Source of the DNA: Aureobasidium sp. EXF-3400
Lineage: Eukaryota > Ascomycota > Dothideomycetes > Dothideales > Saccotheciaceae
NCBI GenBank assembly: GCA_024195585.1
Contig: SWBL01000010.1
Location: 186,001 to 250,000, forward strand
DNA: 64,000 bases
Reading direction: 5' to 3'
The translations under genes were made by a program, and so were the position numbers. Shown here piece after piece: positions 46,369 through 57,027 of the stretch (position 1 is the first letter of the stretch; each line of letters opens with the position of its first letter). Below the pieces are notes generated by a model, which did no database searches, was not told where the DNA came from, and saw only the letters and a program-made list of their open reading frames with translations.

Positions 46369-49300
46369 ATGGTCGGCGAAACGAGCACGTATCTGGACTC
46401 CGAATCCAGGCGCAAGAGTGATTTGCTCCACGAGTCGTCAGAGCACTTCATACAGATGATAGCAGTTGCTCGGGGGTGTCACACCGACGAGGAAGTGAAA
46501 CAATTTTACAGTCACGTTGCATCTTACTGCCTCAGGTTCCGAGACTATGCAGAGCATTTACGGCAAAACTTCTACCAGCCGAACAGGGAACTGATCGACG
46601 ATGCTAAGCAACATCTTAGTTCTCTGATCTCAGCAAGTGGCCTCGAAGAATTACAGGAACACATTGCCAACACAGAATATCGGCTTAGGACTTTGAACTT
46701 TCATTGGAACGAGATACGAGGACAGCGCGAGGACATAAAAGCAAAATTCGTCAGCCGATGGCTGCCGCTAGAGATATCTGATGAGCGTCGCAGATACTTG
46801 ACCAAGGCCTTGGAAGATTGTGCGGATCTACTCGACAAACAAACAAACAAGTACTCTCCTAAGGATCCCCTAGACACGATCACCACTCCAAAGATCAGCG
46901 ACCATGCCAGAACTGTTTTGAAAGCTGCTCAGTCGCTTTTCGATGCTTTGTTCAGTACGCAGTCGTGCTCTTGCACAGATACACATGAAATCGAAGCCAA
47001 ACTTGGCTTGGGTACTTACAAGACACTCAAGGAAGTCACCAGGGATCGGCCGCTACCCAGATCAGTATCGAATCACAAGCGGAAGATCATTGAAAGCATT
47101 GAGCGTCTTGATGAGTTTGACTTCGATGTTTTCATGTCCACGGGAGACAATTTTCAAGAAGTCCAGATTCGTAGCGCCAAAGAGAGAGTTGTGAGATTTG
47201 ATATCAGCGGCGGAGAGTTGTCTCCTTCCAAACGCGACTCCACTTCTAGAGAAGTGAGAAGTCTTTGTCAAACGGTCGCAAAGACTAGATCCAAGCCCTT
47301 GCAGCGCTTGGTCCTCAGACTCACAGGTGGCAGGCTTTTCGAATTGGGGACTGAGAAAAGCAATCTTCGGATCGACAATGTCATCCAACCTATCTCCTTG
47401 GCTCAATGCTTCGAGGACAAGCACGAGTTCTTCACAGAAAAGACCAAACGAATCCTTGCGCTGATGTTGGGCTACATGGTTCTGCATCTCAACGATACTT
47501 CATGGCTAAGGCCCGGCTGGAATTCTACGAATATTCATTTTCTCCAGACTACCTCGCGCAAGACTCCCCTCCGACCATTTGTACAATCACAGTTGCCTAA
47601 CCTCTATCTACCTGATGAGGGTCCCGACATACAAGTGGTCGTGGATGACAGCAGTAGTGATTACAACGTCTCCATGGATCTAGATTCAAATCATCGTTGT
47701 CCGGGATTAATTGCTTTAGCAGTTATCTTGATCGAGCTGCACTTCGTAAAGACTTTCAGAAGACTAGCTGAAATCCACGAGGTCCAAATCATCGAGGAGC
47801 CTCACGGTCGTATCCTTCTTGTTGATGTCGATCAGGTTCTCAACGGGGATCAGGAGATAGAGCTCGAGGGATGTCGCCTCCAGATACCTCAAGATACCCC
47901 TTTTCTGCATGCTATAGATAATTGTCTGGATCCTAGCCTCTGGGAGGACGACCAAGGCGCACCTCTTGACAGTTCAACTCTCACGTCGCGCATCTATCAA
48001 CATGTTGTCCGCCTTCTAGAGATACATCTGACTTGCGGCTTCAGTTACATACCTCTAGATGGGATCGACAAGTATGCCAGAAATTTGGATCTCGGAAGAT
48101 GGTGTCAGAGCATAGTTCCGGAATCGAAAGATGTGCTTGCGTCTCCATCCAGCAATCAAGTACCGCTTGTGCTTGATCAAAATAAGCACAGTACGACAAG
48201 GACGGGTACATCAGAAGACATGATCTATCACCATCACTTCTATTCGTCTTCTTCATATCCGATGATGAACAGCAAACATGCTTCACATCCTGCTACTCAG
48301 CTTGAGACATGCCAATTTTTTGATGACGTGACGAACGACAGAGATGCTGCCACTGAGTGAGTCACTTTCCCAGCATAACCTGGATGTTCTTTCTGCGCAA
48401 TACGTCTTCTGTTCCACAGACAGATTTGACTGACTTTATCTTGTTAGATCTGTGCGATATCTGACCTGGAGAGCGGAGTATGAAAAGGTCTATCAAAAGT
48501 TCATCGCATGTCAACCTACCAACTCCTTATTCAATCCTGTAAAAGTTGCCATTCTGGATACCGGGATCGATCGAGATCATGAAAGCATTGAAGCTCGAGA
48601 GACGAATCTGAAAGGCAAGCATAACTTCCATCGAGAGTCTCAAAGAAACGTTCCCGATAAGAACGGACACGGCACATTCGCGGCAAGCTTGATACTCGAC
48701 TACGCCCCGGATGTCGAATTATACGTAGTCAAAATCGCGGATGAGAATACGTTACCCGACGCTAAGGTTATTGTAAAGGTGAGTTCTGAATAGACGTGAT
48801 GATTGTGCCATCAAGATGGATTAACAAGTACAGGCAATCGATCACGCTCTCGAAGAATGGAATGTGGACATCATATCGATGTCATTCGGGTGGCCTTCCT
48901 GTGATTTTGATGGCTATGATATGCTGGAGCTCGCTATTGATAGAGCATACAGTAAGAAGGTCCTCATGTTCGCTGCTGCTGCCAATAGTGGCGGACGATG
49001 CGGACGGGCGTACCCTGCCAGCAGCTCTCAGGTCATATGCGTCCATTCGACAGATACTAATGGTGACAGGTCAGGTTTTAGTCCAACTGCTGAGTCTAAT
49101 ACCCTCAACATCGCGACTCTAGGTGAATCGGTTCAGTCGGCGTGGCCGACGTTGCTTTGTCGCGAAGGGCAGCTTGTTCAAATTCGATCCGGGACTTCCT
49201 ATGCAACGCCCATTATCGTTGGGATATCAGCGTTTCTGCTACATTTTGCGCGACAGCATCTATCGGCAAGAGAATCCGTGATGCTGAAGCGTCAAGAGAG

Positions 49301-49457
49301 GATGGCGGCGTTGCTAAAAAGGTGTGCCGAGCGAGGACCTAACTACCAACCCAGGGACGGGTATCTCTATGTGGAGTTGAGTCTGAATCGTCATAACTTG
49401 TTCGGCCAAGACTTGGAGAGTGTGTGTCGGGACATTCGCAAGACATTGAACATTTAA
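46369..49457 (+). CDS. DUF7580-like domain plus subtilisin-like (S8) serine protease; HET-Q2-like
   Basis: Three exons (46369-48356, 48448-48778, 48834-49457) give 980 residues. Residues 1-600 form a helical regulatory part whose segment ILALMLGYMVLHLNDTSWLR is characteristic of the fungal DUF7580 region. The peptidase S8 domain covers about 690-930 with an intact active site: Asp700 (VAILDTGID), His737 (NGHGT), oxyanion Asn824 (AAAANSGG) and Ser895 (SGTSYATP). There is no signal peptide and no I9 propeptide, so the enzyme is intracellular. Its stop lies 29 bp from the stop of the gasdermin gene. In Podospora anserina HET-Q2, an S8 protease encoded beside HET-Q1, cleaves that gasdermin-like protein and triggers cell death. 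The same task here is inferred from domain and neighbourhood. The start at 46369 is the first ATG of the frame. Confidence 0.88.
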
Positions 49458-49486
49458 CCAGCTCGTCTGCTTAACCAACTTCTGCT

Positions 49487-50376
49487 TTACCAGGACTCCC
49501 CCCTCGGACTGACAACAGTTACTATGTTCCCATCTTCCATCAACTCTTCAGTCTCGAATCCCTCACTTTCCGCGTTAAAATCCAGAGATTCCGAGATAGA
49601 TACTTTCGGAGCCTCCACAACCTCCTGCCTATCTTCGAGCATAGCTCCCTTCCGATACTCCTCTTCCTTCAGCACCTGGCCTGGCGTTTTTCCTGCAATA
49701 ACTTTGGTGACGCGAAATGCAAACACGAAGTCGTCGTTCGCGGTCCATTTTATGCCAGCTGTGTTTCCCGCTTTGCCTTCTATACCAGGACCACCACTGA
49801 CCGGCACTCCGCTCCAGACTGTACCGTCAAGTTCTAGCGCCAAATTTCCTCCAACACTATGGGTTTTGAGACTATCAGCTTTGGCCCCAGTGACGACTTT
49901 CAGACCAGTAATAACATATACGGGCTTGCGATAACGAGCGATCTGGAGGAAGCGACGAACTCCTTCCGCTTCAAGACATCTCTGAAGATAGGGCATTGTC
50001 GGAGAGAATTGTGTGGTTTCCATGGTGGTGAAGGAGAACGTCTCCTCGATACTAGTATCGTCAACAGCGAACAAATCGTGCCGGTCTGAACAGGACTCTC
50101 CTACCTGCCGCTCAACTCGGCACCGACATCAACGCCGATCCCAAGGAGACTGAGGAACTTGGTCAGGATAGAGAATTTTCCCCCTCGCATTTTTTCTTTG
50201 GTGTACTGAACGCTGTGTTTCGAAGTAGAAAACACATCAGCACCTTCTGGCGGAACGCAGTGGAGAGCACGGTGTGGGTTTTTGACCGAAGCAATGACAT
50301 TGCCCAGCTTTATTGGCCCGCCTGGAGGATAATCCCAAGTCGGCGCATAGAAGAAGCAAACTTGATTGTTAGCCAT
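49487..50376 (-). CDS. Fungal gasdermin (RCD-1/HET-Q1 family pore-forming protein)
   Basis: Two exons (50105-50376, 49487-50051), 53-nt intron, 278 residues. Family traits: N-terminal CFFYAPTWDYPPGGPIKLGN (7-26); the membrane-inserting helix region GKFSILTKFLSLLGIGVDVG (66-85); the strand block YLQRCLEAEGVRRFLQ; KPVYVITGLKVVTGAKA (133-149); DGTVWSG; and DDFVFAFRVTKV (197-208). Residues after about 238 form a short acidic tail, where the HET-Q1 inhibitory piece lies. Known for the family: full-length HET-Q1 is latent; proteolytic removal of a short C-terminal piece lets the rest form membrane pores and kill the cell, while RCD-1 variants act through allelic pairing. No stop, frameshift or lost block is seen. 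It sits tail-to-tail with the S8 protease, the expected activator. Assignment rests on remembered family motifs without a search. Confidence 0.88.
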
Positions 50377-51596
50377 CGCTGTGATTCTGTTCTCGATTTG
50401 GGTATATTGCAGTGATGTAAAAGACGCAGTGGTTCGATATACCGGTATATGACATGATTGAGCGGGATATGCATCCCTTAAGAGAAGCCAGAACCAGTTC
50501 TTGATGCCGCGGGAGCGGCTGCAGAGACTCGGCTATGCAGCTAGGACGATCGAGCGGGCCGGCTGCATAGTCGGTCGAGGTTTGCAGCCCGACCATAGTC
50601 GAGCATAATCCCAGGGTAACATCGCTGTGACTTTGGTCAAGCCAAATCATTTTCAGAATGGATATGTCTACCCACGTTGTTAGGCGTCGGGATTTTGCGG
50701 CTTGCTACAGCGACCCGAAACCATCAGCCGTGCTTATATCCCCAGCAGGTTGTTTGTAAGGGCGCTTGATCCAGCTGCGATGCGCTGTCAGACGCTAATG
50801 CGCAGTCTAGTTTAGCCACAGTTATCAGGCTGTCTCTAGACATCTGATGCTCACGCATGATCAGTAATGAGAGTACGTGAAACGGGTAACCAACTAGACA
50901 CCGAGAGATTATCCAGTGGTCTTACTGAGCTGATTGCTTTGTTATATGTGGCACTCTGTCATATAGTCTGAATCCGCCATCTCCTAGACACTCCAGGCCA
51001 TATTATGAAATAAGGACAGGCTAAATCACGTACTCTGTTTGGTGCACCTGGGGAAGTCGACACCTGCGAGCTTGAGATTCCTCAAGGGGATAAGCATGCG
51101 CCTTCATATGAGGTTGGATTGTGTTTTGATCGTCATCTTTCCGTGTAGAAAGTTAAACATGTAATTCAAGAGTAGACAACAGTAACTTGAGAGTCATGGA
51201 CCTGATAGTTCCCTCCTTAGCGGATTGACTGTTCACTGTAAGTAGATAGAGCCGCCGAGCTGACGACAAGCATGAACGCTCGATAGTAGTCATGATGGTT
51301 GGTAATGAAGGACCGATTTCATGAGAAGGGAGAGGACGATGGACTAGAGACGAGACTCTTGGCCCCATTGCAGTGGTCTCAATTCTCATGGGTGACAGAT
51401 CTCGCACCTTCAATCGATATCAATGAATTTGACGCCTGTTGTAGACTTATTGCTTTGATCCCAACTCTACATCCTTTCACACATCAGCGCAATTCTTTTG
51501 GCCTTCTGCACAAGGCTTTGTTATTCTCACAATACCTTTGTCTGCCGTCTTCACATCACTGTCACATATGTTACGATCAACCTACCGATCACTTCA
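50377..51596. other. Intergenic region upstream of the gasdermin gene
   Basis: About 1.2 kb. It holds the gasdermin promoter; a TATA-like string (CCGGTATATCG on the minus strand, near 50440) is a weak candidate. No gene, repeat or RNA was supported. Confidence 0.4.
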
Positions 51597-51603
51597 TATA
51601 AAA
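51597..51603 (+). promoter_or_regulatory. TATA box of the C2H2-like gene
   Basis: TATAAAA lies 84 bases upstream of the ATG at 51681. It overlaps an earlier in-frame ATG (51603), which would therefore be upstream of transcription start; this decides the start choice for the gene. Confidence 0.6.
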
Positions 51604-51680
51604 TGGCATATTTTTCTCAACTTAGACACTTCTCAACACTCACCAACACCCACAAACATCCGCAAAGCACTAACTGCGCC

Positions 51681-52346
51681 ATGTCTTACCGCAGTTACGA
51701 GGTAACTCCTGATCAGTCCGGCTCATACAGCCAGCCAATTCGCGCCCCTTCTGTTCGCCCGGATTCTCCTCCACGTATTCGCTACGTCTCTGCAAGCCAA
51801 CCCGTACGTGCTGTCCGGTACGTTACAGCCAACCAGCCCAGCTACAATGCTGGCGCCTCCCAACCTCACCAGTTCATGCGCGGTACTGACCGTCGTGATG
51901 ACAGATCAGCTTCTCCTAGACGCGGTATCGATCGTCGCCGCTCCAGTGCCGGCGAGCCTCTGATGGCTATCCGTCAACGCCGCATCGACGACATCGCCGA
52001 CGATCTTTCTGTCCGTTACAGTCGTGAGTACCCCAATACCGCTCAAAACATTTATCGTCAAGACCTGATCTTCGAGCACAGCTCAAGCTGCCGTCGTGTT
52101 GACGGCCGCTTCTACTGTTACTGCGGTCATAATACCGCCAGACAGGTCGAGTACATCAACCATGCTACTCGTGTTCATCGTGCTCCTACGCCTTATGTCT
52201 GCCCTGTCTGTGGCGTCCACTGCCCTCGCGGTCTTTGTCAGTACAACGACCACCTCCAGACTCACCACTCGGGTATCGTTCAGCATGCTGCTCTACAGTA
52301 CCGCGACGATCGCTTCGTTCGCCGTGATGGATCCTACTACGTATAG
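51681..52346 (+). CDS. Small C2H2-like zinc-finger protein
   Basis: 221 residues from the ATG at 51681 (MSYRSYEVTPDQ), placed after the TATA box and a CA-rich leader. The first 110 residues are disordered, rich in Ser, Arg, Pro and Gln (RSASPRRGIDRRRSSAGEP). The C-terminal 90 residues hold two finger-like units: FYCYCGHNTARQ with HATRVH, and YVCPVCGVHCPRGLCQ with HLQTHH. The second has an extra pair of cysteines. Not a recognised regulator; a nucleic-acid-binding role is inferred. The frame stays open upstream to 51498, but that part lies before the probable transcription start. Confidence 0.72.
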   Translation: MSYRSYEVTPDQSGSYSQPIRAPSVRPDSPPRIRYVSASQPVRAVRYVTANQPSYNAGASQPHQFMRGTDRRDDRSASPRRGIDRRRSSAGEPLMAIRQRRIDDIADDLSVRYSREYPNTAQNIYRQDLIFEHSSSCRRVDGRFYCYCGHNTARQVEYINHATRVHRAPTPYVCPVCGVHCPRGLCQYNDHLQTHHSGIVQHAALQYRDDRFVRRDGSYYV

Positions 52347-52462
52347 GTCTTGTTCCTCTTCGTAGGTAAGTCTGACGCTCTCATGTTGTAATCACCTTCA
52401 AGGATAAGGTGATTATACATCTTGTCCCTCCTGGAAAAAGTCTCAACAAAACCACGAACAAA

Positions 52463-52661
52463 AGATGAAAAGACAGAAAAACACAAAAACAGATACGAAA
52501 TAACGACTTGGGCAAACAAACAGGTGGGTGGATGGGTGGGCGTTCAGGGACCTTTCTCAACATCTCCAAAAATAAAAGCACAAAAAAAAAGATGAAAATA
52601 AAGAAACCCACAAAAACAGGTACGAAATAATGACTTGGGCAAAAGATGGGTGGTGGGCGTT
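52463..52661. repeat. Imperfect direct repeat of about 75 bases
   Basis: Copy one at 52463-52544 and copy two at 52590-52661 share the blocks AGATGAAAA, CACAAAAACAG, TACGAAATAA, GACTTGGGCAAA and GTGGGCGTT with small gaps. No terminal inverted repeats or target-site duplication were seen. The segment is just downstream of the C2H2-like gene and may overlap its 3' UTR. Confidence 0.65.
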
Positions 52662-53263
52662 TGTAATCTTTTTCTCTTTCTTAGATAAAATCACAATCAA
52701 ACTTTTTCCATAGTGAAATTCCATGTTCCTATACTGTGCAATGTGACTTATCCTTAACCTTTCAATATCAAACTTACCCTCTTGTAAGACGTCTGGTCTA
52801 TAGGCAAGGTGTATAGAGATGGTGTGATTTCTATTCAGCCGAGATTTTGGCCGAAGGCTGCTACCATTATGCATCAGGCTGCGTGTCCTCAGTGTATCGT
52901 ATTCGATATGTGTCGCTGCTAGTCGCCGTCTATTGCACGAGGTGGCAGGCTTCGAAAGGTTGGGAGTTGTCGTCGAACTCAAGTGCCTATCAGCTCTCGC
53001 CGATAGCTTACCAGTCAGCATGCTGAAATCCACGCCTGCATGCTCAAAGGTACGCATGCTTATCAGCAACAACCCGCTATCTCCACGGAACAGCAATAGC
53101 CATGACGTTGAAGCTTGAATAAACAACCAACCTGCATGTGAAGCCATAGATTGGGCTCAACCGAGCAGGAAGATATGGATAGAGTTCTGCTCAAGATGTC
53201 GCTGTTAGCCCTTTCTCCAATTGACATCAACTTGGCGTCAAGACAACTATACAACGACACAAG

Positions 53264-54286
53264 ATGAGCTCCAACGCTATTCTTGAGGGAGATGAGAGTC
53301 AGCACTTCTCGCCGTATAGAGCTGATGGCAAGCTGGTATGACTTGATCTGAGTTGCGAAAAAGTACCGATAGACTAATTGTCGATAGTACGGCTTCGTAT
53401 GTATCGTGACAGGCGCGACACAAGCAATTGGCAAAGCCATTGTCCACGAACTAGCCGGTAAACAACCCCATCACCGCCGTCGCAACGAACAAGACTAATC
53501 ACACTAACAGCCCACGGCGCCGCCTGCATCTACGCCTGCTCCGACCTCTCCTCCGGCCCCGACGACACCCTCGCCGCCGAAGTAAACGCCCTTTGGCCCA
53601 ACACAAAAGTAATCGGCTACCCCTACGGCCTCAAAGAAGAAGACACTCTGACCCTCATCGACGACGTCCTAAACTCCTGGGGCAGACTCGACGTCTACAT
53701 CACTTCCTCTGGCTTGCTCGGTCCTGCCTCCATCACTCAAACCGCTCCACAAGATTTGTACAAGACGTTTGAGACAAACAGTATGGCTCCATTCTTTGCG
53801 CTTAAATATGCACCTCCTGCTATGGCGAAAACGACACCGAAGGGCAATTATGCCAATGCGGCGCCTAAGGATGTGGCGTATGGAAGTATTATTGTGGTGT
53901 CTTCTGTTGCTAGCACTTATGGCGGTTGCTGGGGCCCTGCATTTACCATGTCTTCGCATGCAGCTTTGGGAGTCGTACACGCAGGTGTTGCAGTGCTCAA
54001 AGGCAGTAATGTGCGTATCAACGCAATCAGCCCTGGTCAGATCGATGTAGGTGTCAGTTTGCAGGGAATGGACATGAGAGGGTTGAGCAATCAGTTGCCG
54101 CCGGCTGATCTGCAGTCTGAAGAGGTTAGAAGAAAAATCGTTGGATTGGAAAGAGCGGGAACGGCAAAGGAGGTTGCGAGGGTGGCTGGATTCTTGGCAA
54201 GTGGATTCAGTAGTTATGTCACTGGTGCTAATATGGTGGTTGATGGAGGTGCTTCGGTGATGAATCCTCTTACTGTTCCCATCTAG
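53264..54286 (+). CDS. Short-chain dehydrogenase/reductase-like protein with altered active-site motif
   Basis: Three exons (53264-53335, 53388-53457, 53511-54286) give 305 residues. The dinucleotide site reads VTGATQAIGKAI (TGxxxGxG type with Gln-Ala in the loop). The central segments are typical (WGRLDVYITSSG, SIIVVSSVAS with Ser178/Ser179, VRINAISPGQIDV, YVTGANMVVDGG). The catalytic Tyr-x-x-x-Lys position, just before the AALG helix, reads Phe192-Thr-Met-Ser-Ser196-His. Thus the usual Tyr and Lys are both absent. The protein may bind NAD(P) without classical oxidoreduction or use a different residue (Tyr184 or His197). No cluster context indicates a substrate. Confidence 0.85.
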
Positions 54287-54684
54287 ATGGAGAATGCTGG
54301 AGAAGGCAGACGACCGCCGTCTGGGGCTGCGGCAAAGAGAATGAGATGGAATTTCCACAGACATGTTCTTGATAAGGAGATCTGGTCACTAAAATTCCAG
54401 CTGCAAACCGCGCGACTGTCGTTGTATGGTGGTATACGTTTCGAATTATTTTCCAGTTTTGTAGAACCACCTATGTGGGTAGAACATGACGTCAACGCTC
54501 GACTACTAGGCATCGATATTGTCGAGAATCCTACATATTACTTGATCATCCCTCATCTTGACCAGCTAAAATCTTTAAAACTTCCACAAGGCCTTTGCAA
54601 CTGTTTCACAGGCGAACAACCCATCCAACAGCCGCATTGCCAAGACAGATAAAGTCCAGCGTGCCTCCCAACCTCTCAGCCATC
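54287..54684. other. Intergenic between the SDR and a small gene
   Basis: About 400 bases. A 121-codon frame begins at the base after the SDR stop, but it has no family likeness and ends just before the next gene; it was not called. Confidence 0.35.
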
Positions 54685-54993
54685 ATGACCGAGCAAAACG
54701 AGAAACAGAAACAACCTGCCACCAAAGAGGAGCAAAAAGTAGCAGAATACATTGCTCCCTTCGATGCATGCCTAGAGAGTACCACACCCTGGCGATACTA
54801 TGTCAATTTCCGACCAGGACACACCGCGGAGGCGCACGCCCAAACCATCGGCGAGAAAGAAATCGCCTTGCTTGCCCCTCACCCCATCGGACCGTGGAGT
54901 GGTACCATGACAGACGAGTACAGAGAGCGCGTCAGGAGGGATCCAGGGGTTGAGAGGGTTACGCAGTACGATGGAGGAGGAGAGTGGTTTTGA
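54685..54993 (+). CDS. Small protein, possibly related to the peptidase inhibitor I9 fold
   Basis: 102 residues from the ATG in CATCATGACC. It starts MTEQNEKQKQPATKEEQKVA (charged), then shows WRYYVNFRPGHTAEAHAQ and ends GVERVTQYDGGGEWF. The order strand (YYVNFRPG), helix (TAEAHAQ), later helix (YRERVRRD) and strand (VERVTQYDG) recalls subtilisin propeptide/I9 inhibitors, whose typical pattern is YIVxxKxGxxxE then VxxVxxDG. This likeness is weak and unverified. There is no signal peptide. If right, the product could inhibit an intracellular S8 protease; one lies 5 kb to the left, though linkage may be accidental. Confidence 0.6.
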   Translation: MTEQNEKQKQPATKEEQKVAEYIAPFDACLESTTPWRYYVNFRPGHTAEAHAQTIGEKEIALLAPHPIGPWSGTMTDEYRERVRRDPGVERVTQYDGGGEWF

Positions 54994-55286
54994 TCTTTGA
55001 GCTCGACTTGGGTGTGTCTTGTAGCTTAGTGTGTTCGCATAACAGCTCCAAGTCTTTCGTGTACTCTGTCAAGCCTTCGCTGTGAAATTCCTTTCCTGGC
55101 GTACGTCCTAGTTGCTGTTGAAAGCGACCGGTGCTTAGCCCATACTCGGATGAAGGTCAAAGAAGGCATTCATGCTCCCCAATATTGTTCAGGATCAGGA
55201 AGGCCAGTTTTGTCGATTTCCATGTTCCATTCTTCTGTGTGAATCTTGTTGTGATGGCAACAAAACGATCGCATATCTTGTCAAGG

Positions 55287-55871
55287 TCAAGGTTTGGCCT
55301 CAGATCCATCCGACTTATCTGGTGTTTGTGGATTGTCTTGGCCTTCTTCTCGGCCAGCTCGAGCAGTAGCAAGTCCGAACTTCAACTTCCAGTATCTCTC
55401 TCTAGCGTTGCGCTTCATTTTCTCATGGTGTTCCGGGTCGTAGTATCTCGCCAGAGCCTTTCGCTTCCGTTTCTCTCGGTGATCCGGGTCTTTGTCGTAG
55501 CGCTCCCTTTGCTGCCTGGCTCCTTCTTTTCGATTCTCGGGTTTTGCCCACCACCTCCTGCGACCATCCGCTATAGCCTTCCGATAATCGGGGTCGTTGG
55601 CATAACGTTCTTTTTGACGTTTAGAGGCAGCTTCTCTGTATGCAGGGGATTGCCTCTGCAACGTGTTTGCTTGTATTATACTCAAACGATACGCAGCATT
55701 GTTGGCGTATCTCCATCGATTATAGGCATTGCGTTCATCTTTAGTCCAAGACTTGATGAGTCCAGGAGGGCGAACAAACTCAGGGGTAGTGGAGGCATAT
55801 CTGATCCGAGTCCTCGAAAGCGCGCCAAGTGATGAAGTTATGGAGCGAGCCGAAGACTTTAAGAAATTCAT
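55287..55871 (-). CDS. Basic protein with repeated RERY/RYxxDP motif, possibly mitochondrial
   Basis: 194 residues from the first ATG (55871). Residues 1-27 (MNFLKSSARSITSSLGALSR) are Ser/Arg-rich without acids and look like a mitochondrial presequence. The body is Arg/Lys-rich and repetitive: KERYANDPDYRKA, RRRWWAKPENRKE, RERYDKDPDHREK, ARYYDPEHHEK and RERYWKLK come at spacings of about 17-20 residues, giving a long charged helix. The tail is polar. Similar repeats occur in uncharacterised fungal proteins; I cannot name a function. Divergent from the cytidine deaminase gene. Confidence 0.72.
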   Translation of the reverse strand: MNFLKSSARSITSSLGALSRTRIRYASTTPEFVRPPGLIKSWTKDERNAYNRWRYANNAAYRLSIIQANTLQRQSPAYREAASKRQKERYANDPDYRKAIADGRRRWWAKPENRKEGARQQRERYDKDPDHREKRKRKALARYYDPEHHEKMKRNARERYWKLKFGLATARAGREEGQDNPQTPDKSDGSEAKP

Positions 55872-56073
55872 GCTGATTGATGTTGGGGAGTGATGGTGAC
55901 AGATGTCAACCAAGGGTTTTTAGAAGGTGACCCCAGTCTTACACCGCCAAGACAAAATTGTACGCAAGCGGAGTTCACCGACGACCTGATTGCCCTCGTC
56001 CGCTCCGCGTTGATTGCATCGTCTTGCACTCCTCTTCTCTACTTCTCCCTTTTCTTCTTCCCTTTTCTTCGAG
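55872..56073. promoter_or_regulatory. Divergent promoter of the basic repeat protein and cytidine deaminase
   Basis: 202 bases between two start codons, with a strong CT-rich tract just upstream of the deaminase ATG (about 56027-56070). Confidence 0.45.
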
Positions 56074-56807
<734 letters not shown>

Positions 56808-57027
56808 GGGGATTGAGGGACTGCATGTCGTGAGAACGACACGATGTTTGGGACGGCCTTTTCTTGTAGGCTTTTTGGTTGCATCGCTTGGGGAAAGCAT
56901 ATCATTATAAAACATGCTTATTCAAGGAATGAAAGATGATTTTCGCATGTTTTGAGAATCTGCTTTGCAGTAAAGTGAGAGGGGTATCAACTGTTCTATG
57001 TACTCGCTCGATCGTGATGCTGGCCGT

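Noticed and set aside
54287..54652. Plus-strand frame of 121 codons directly after the SDR stop
   Set aside because: Starts at the base after the SDR stop, with no likeness to any family; probably the 3' UTR and the next promoter.
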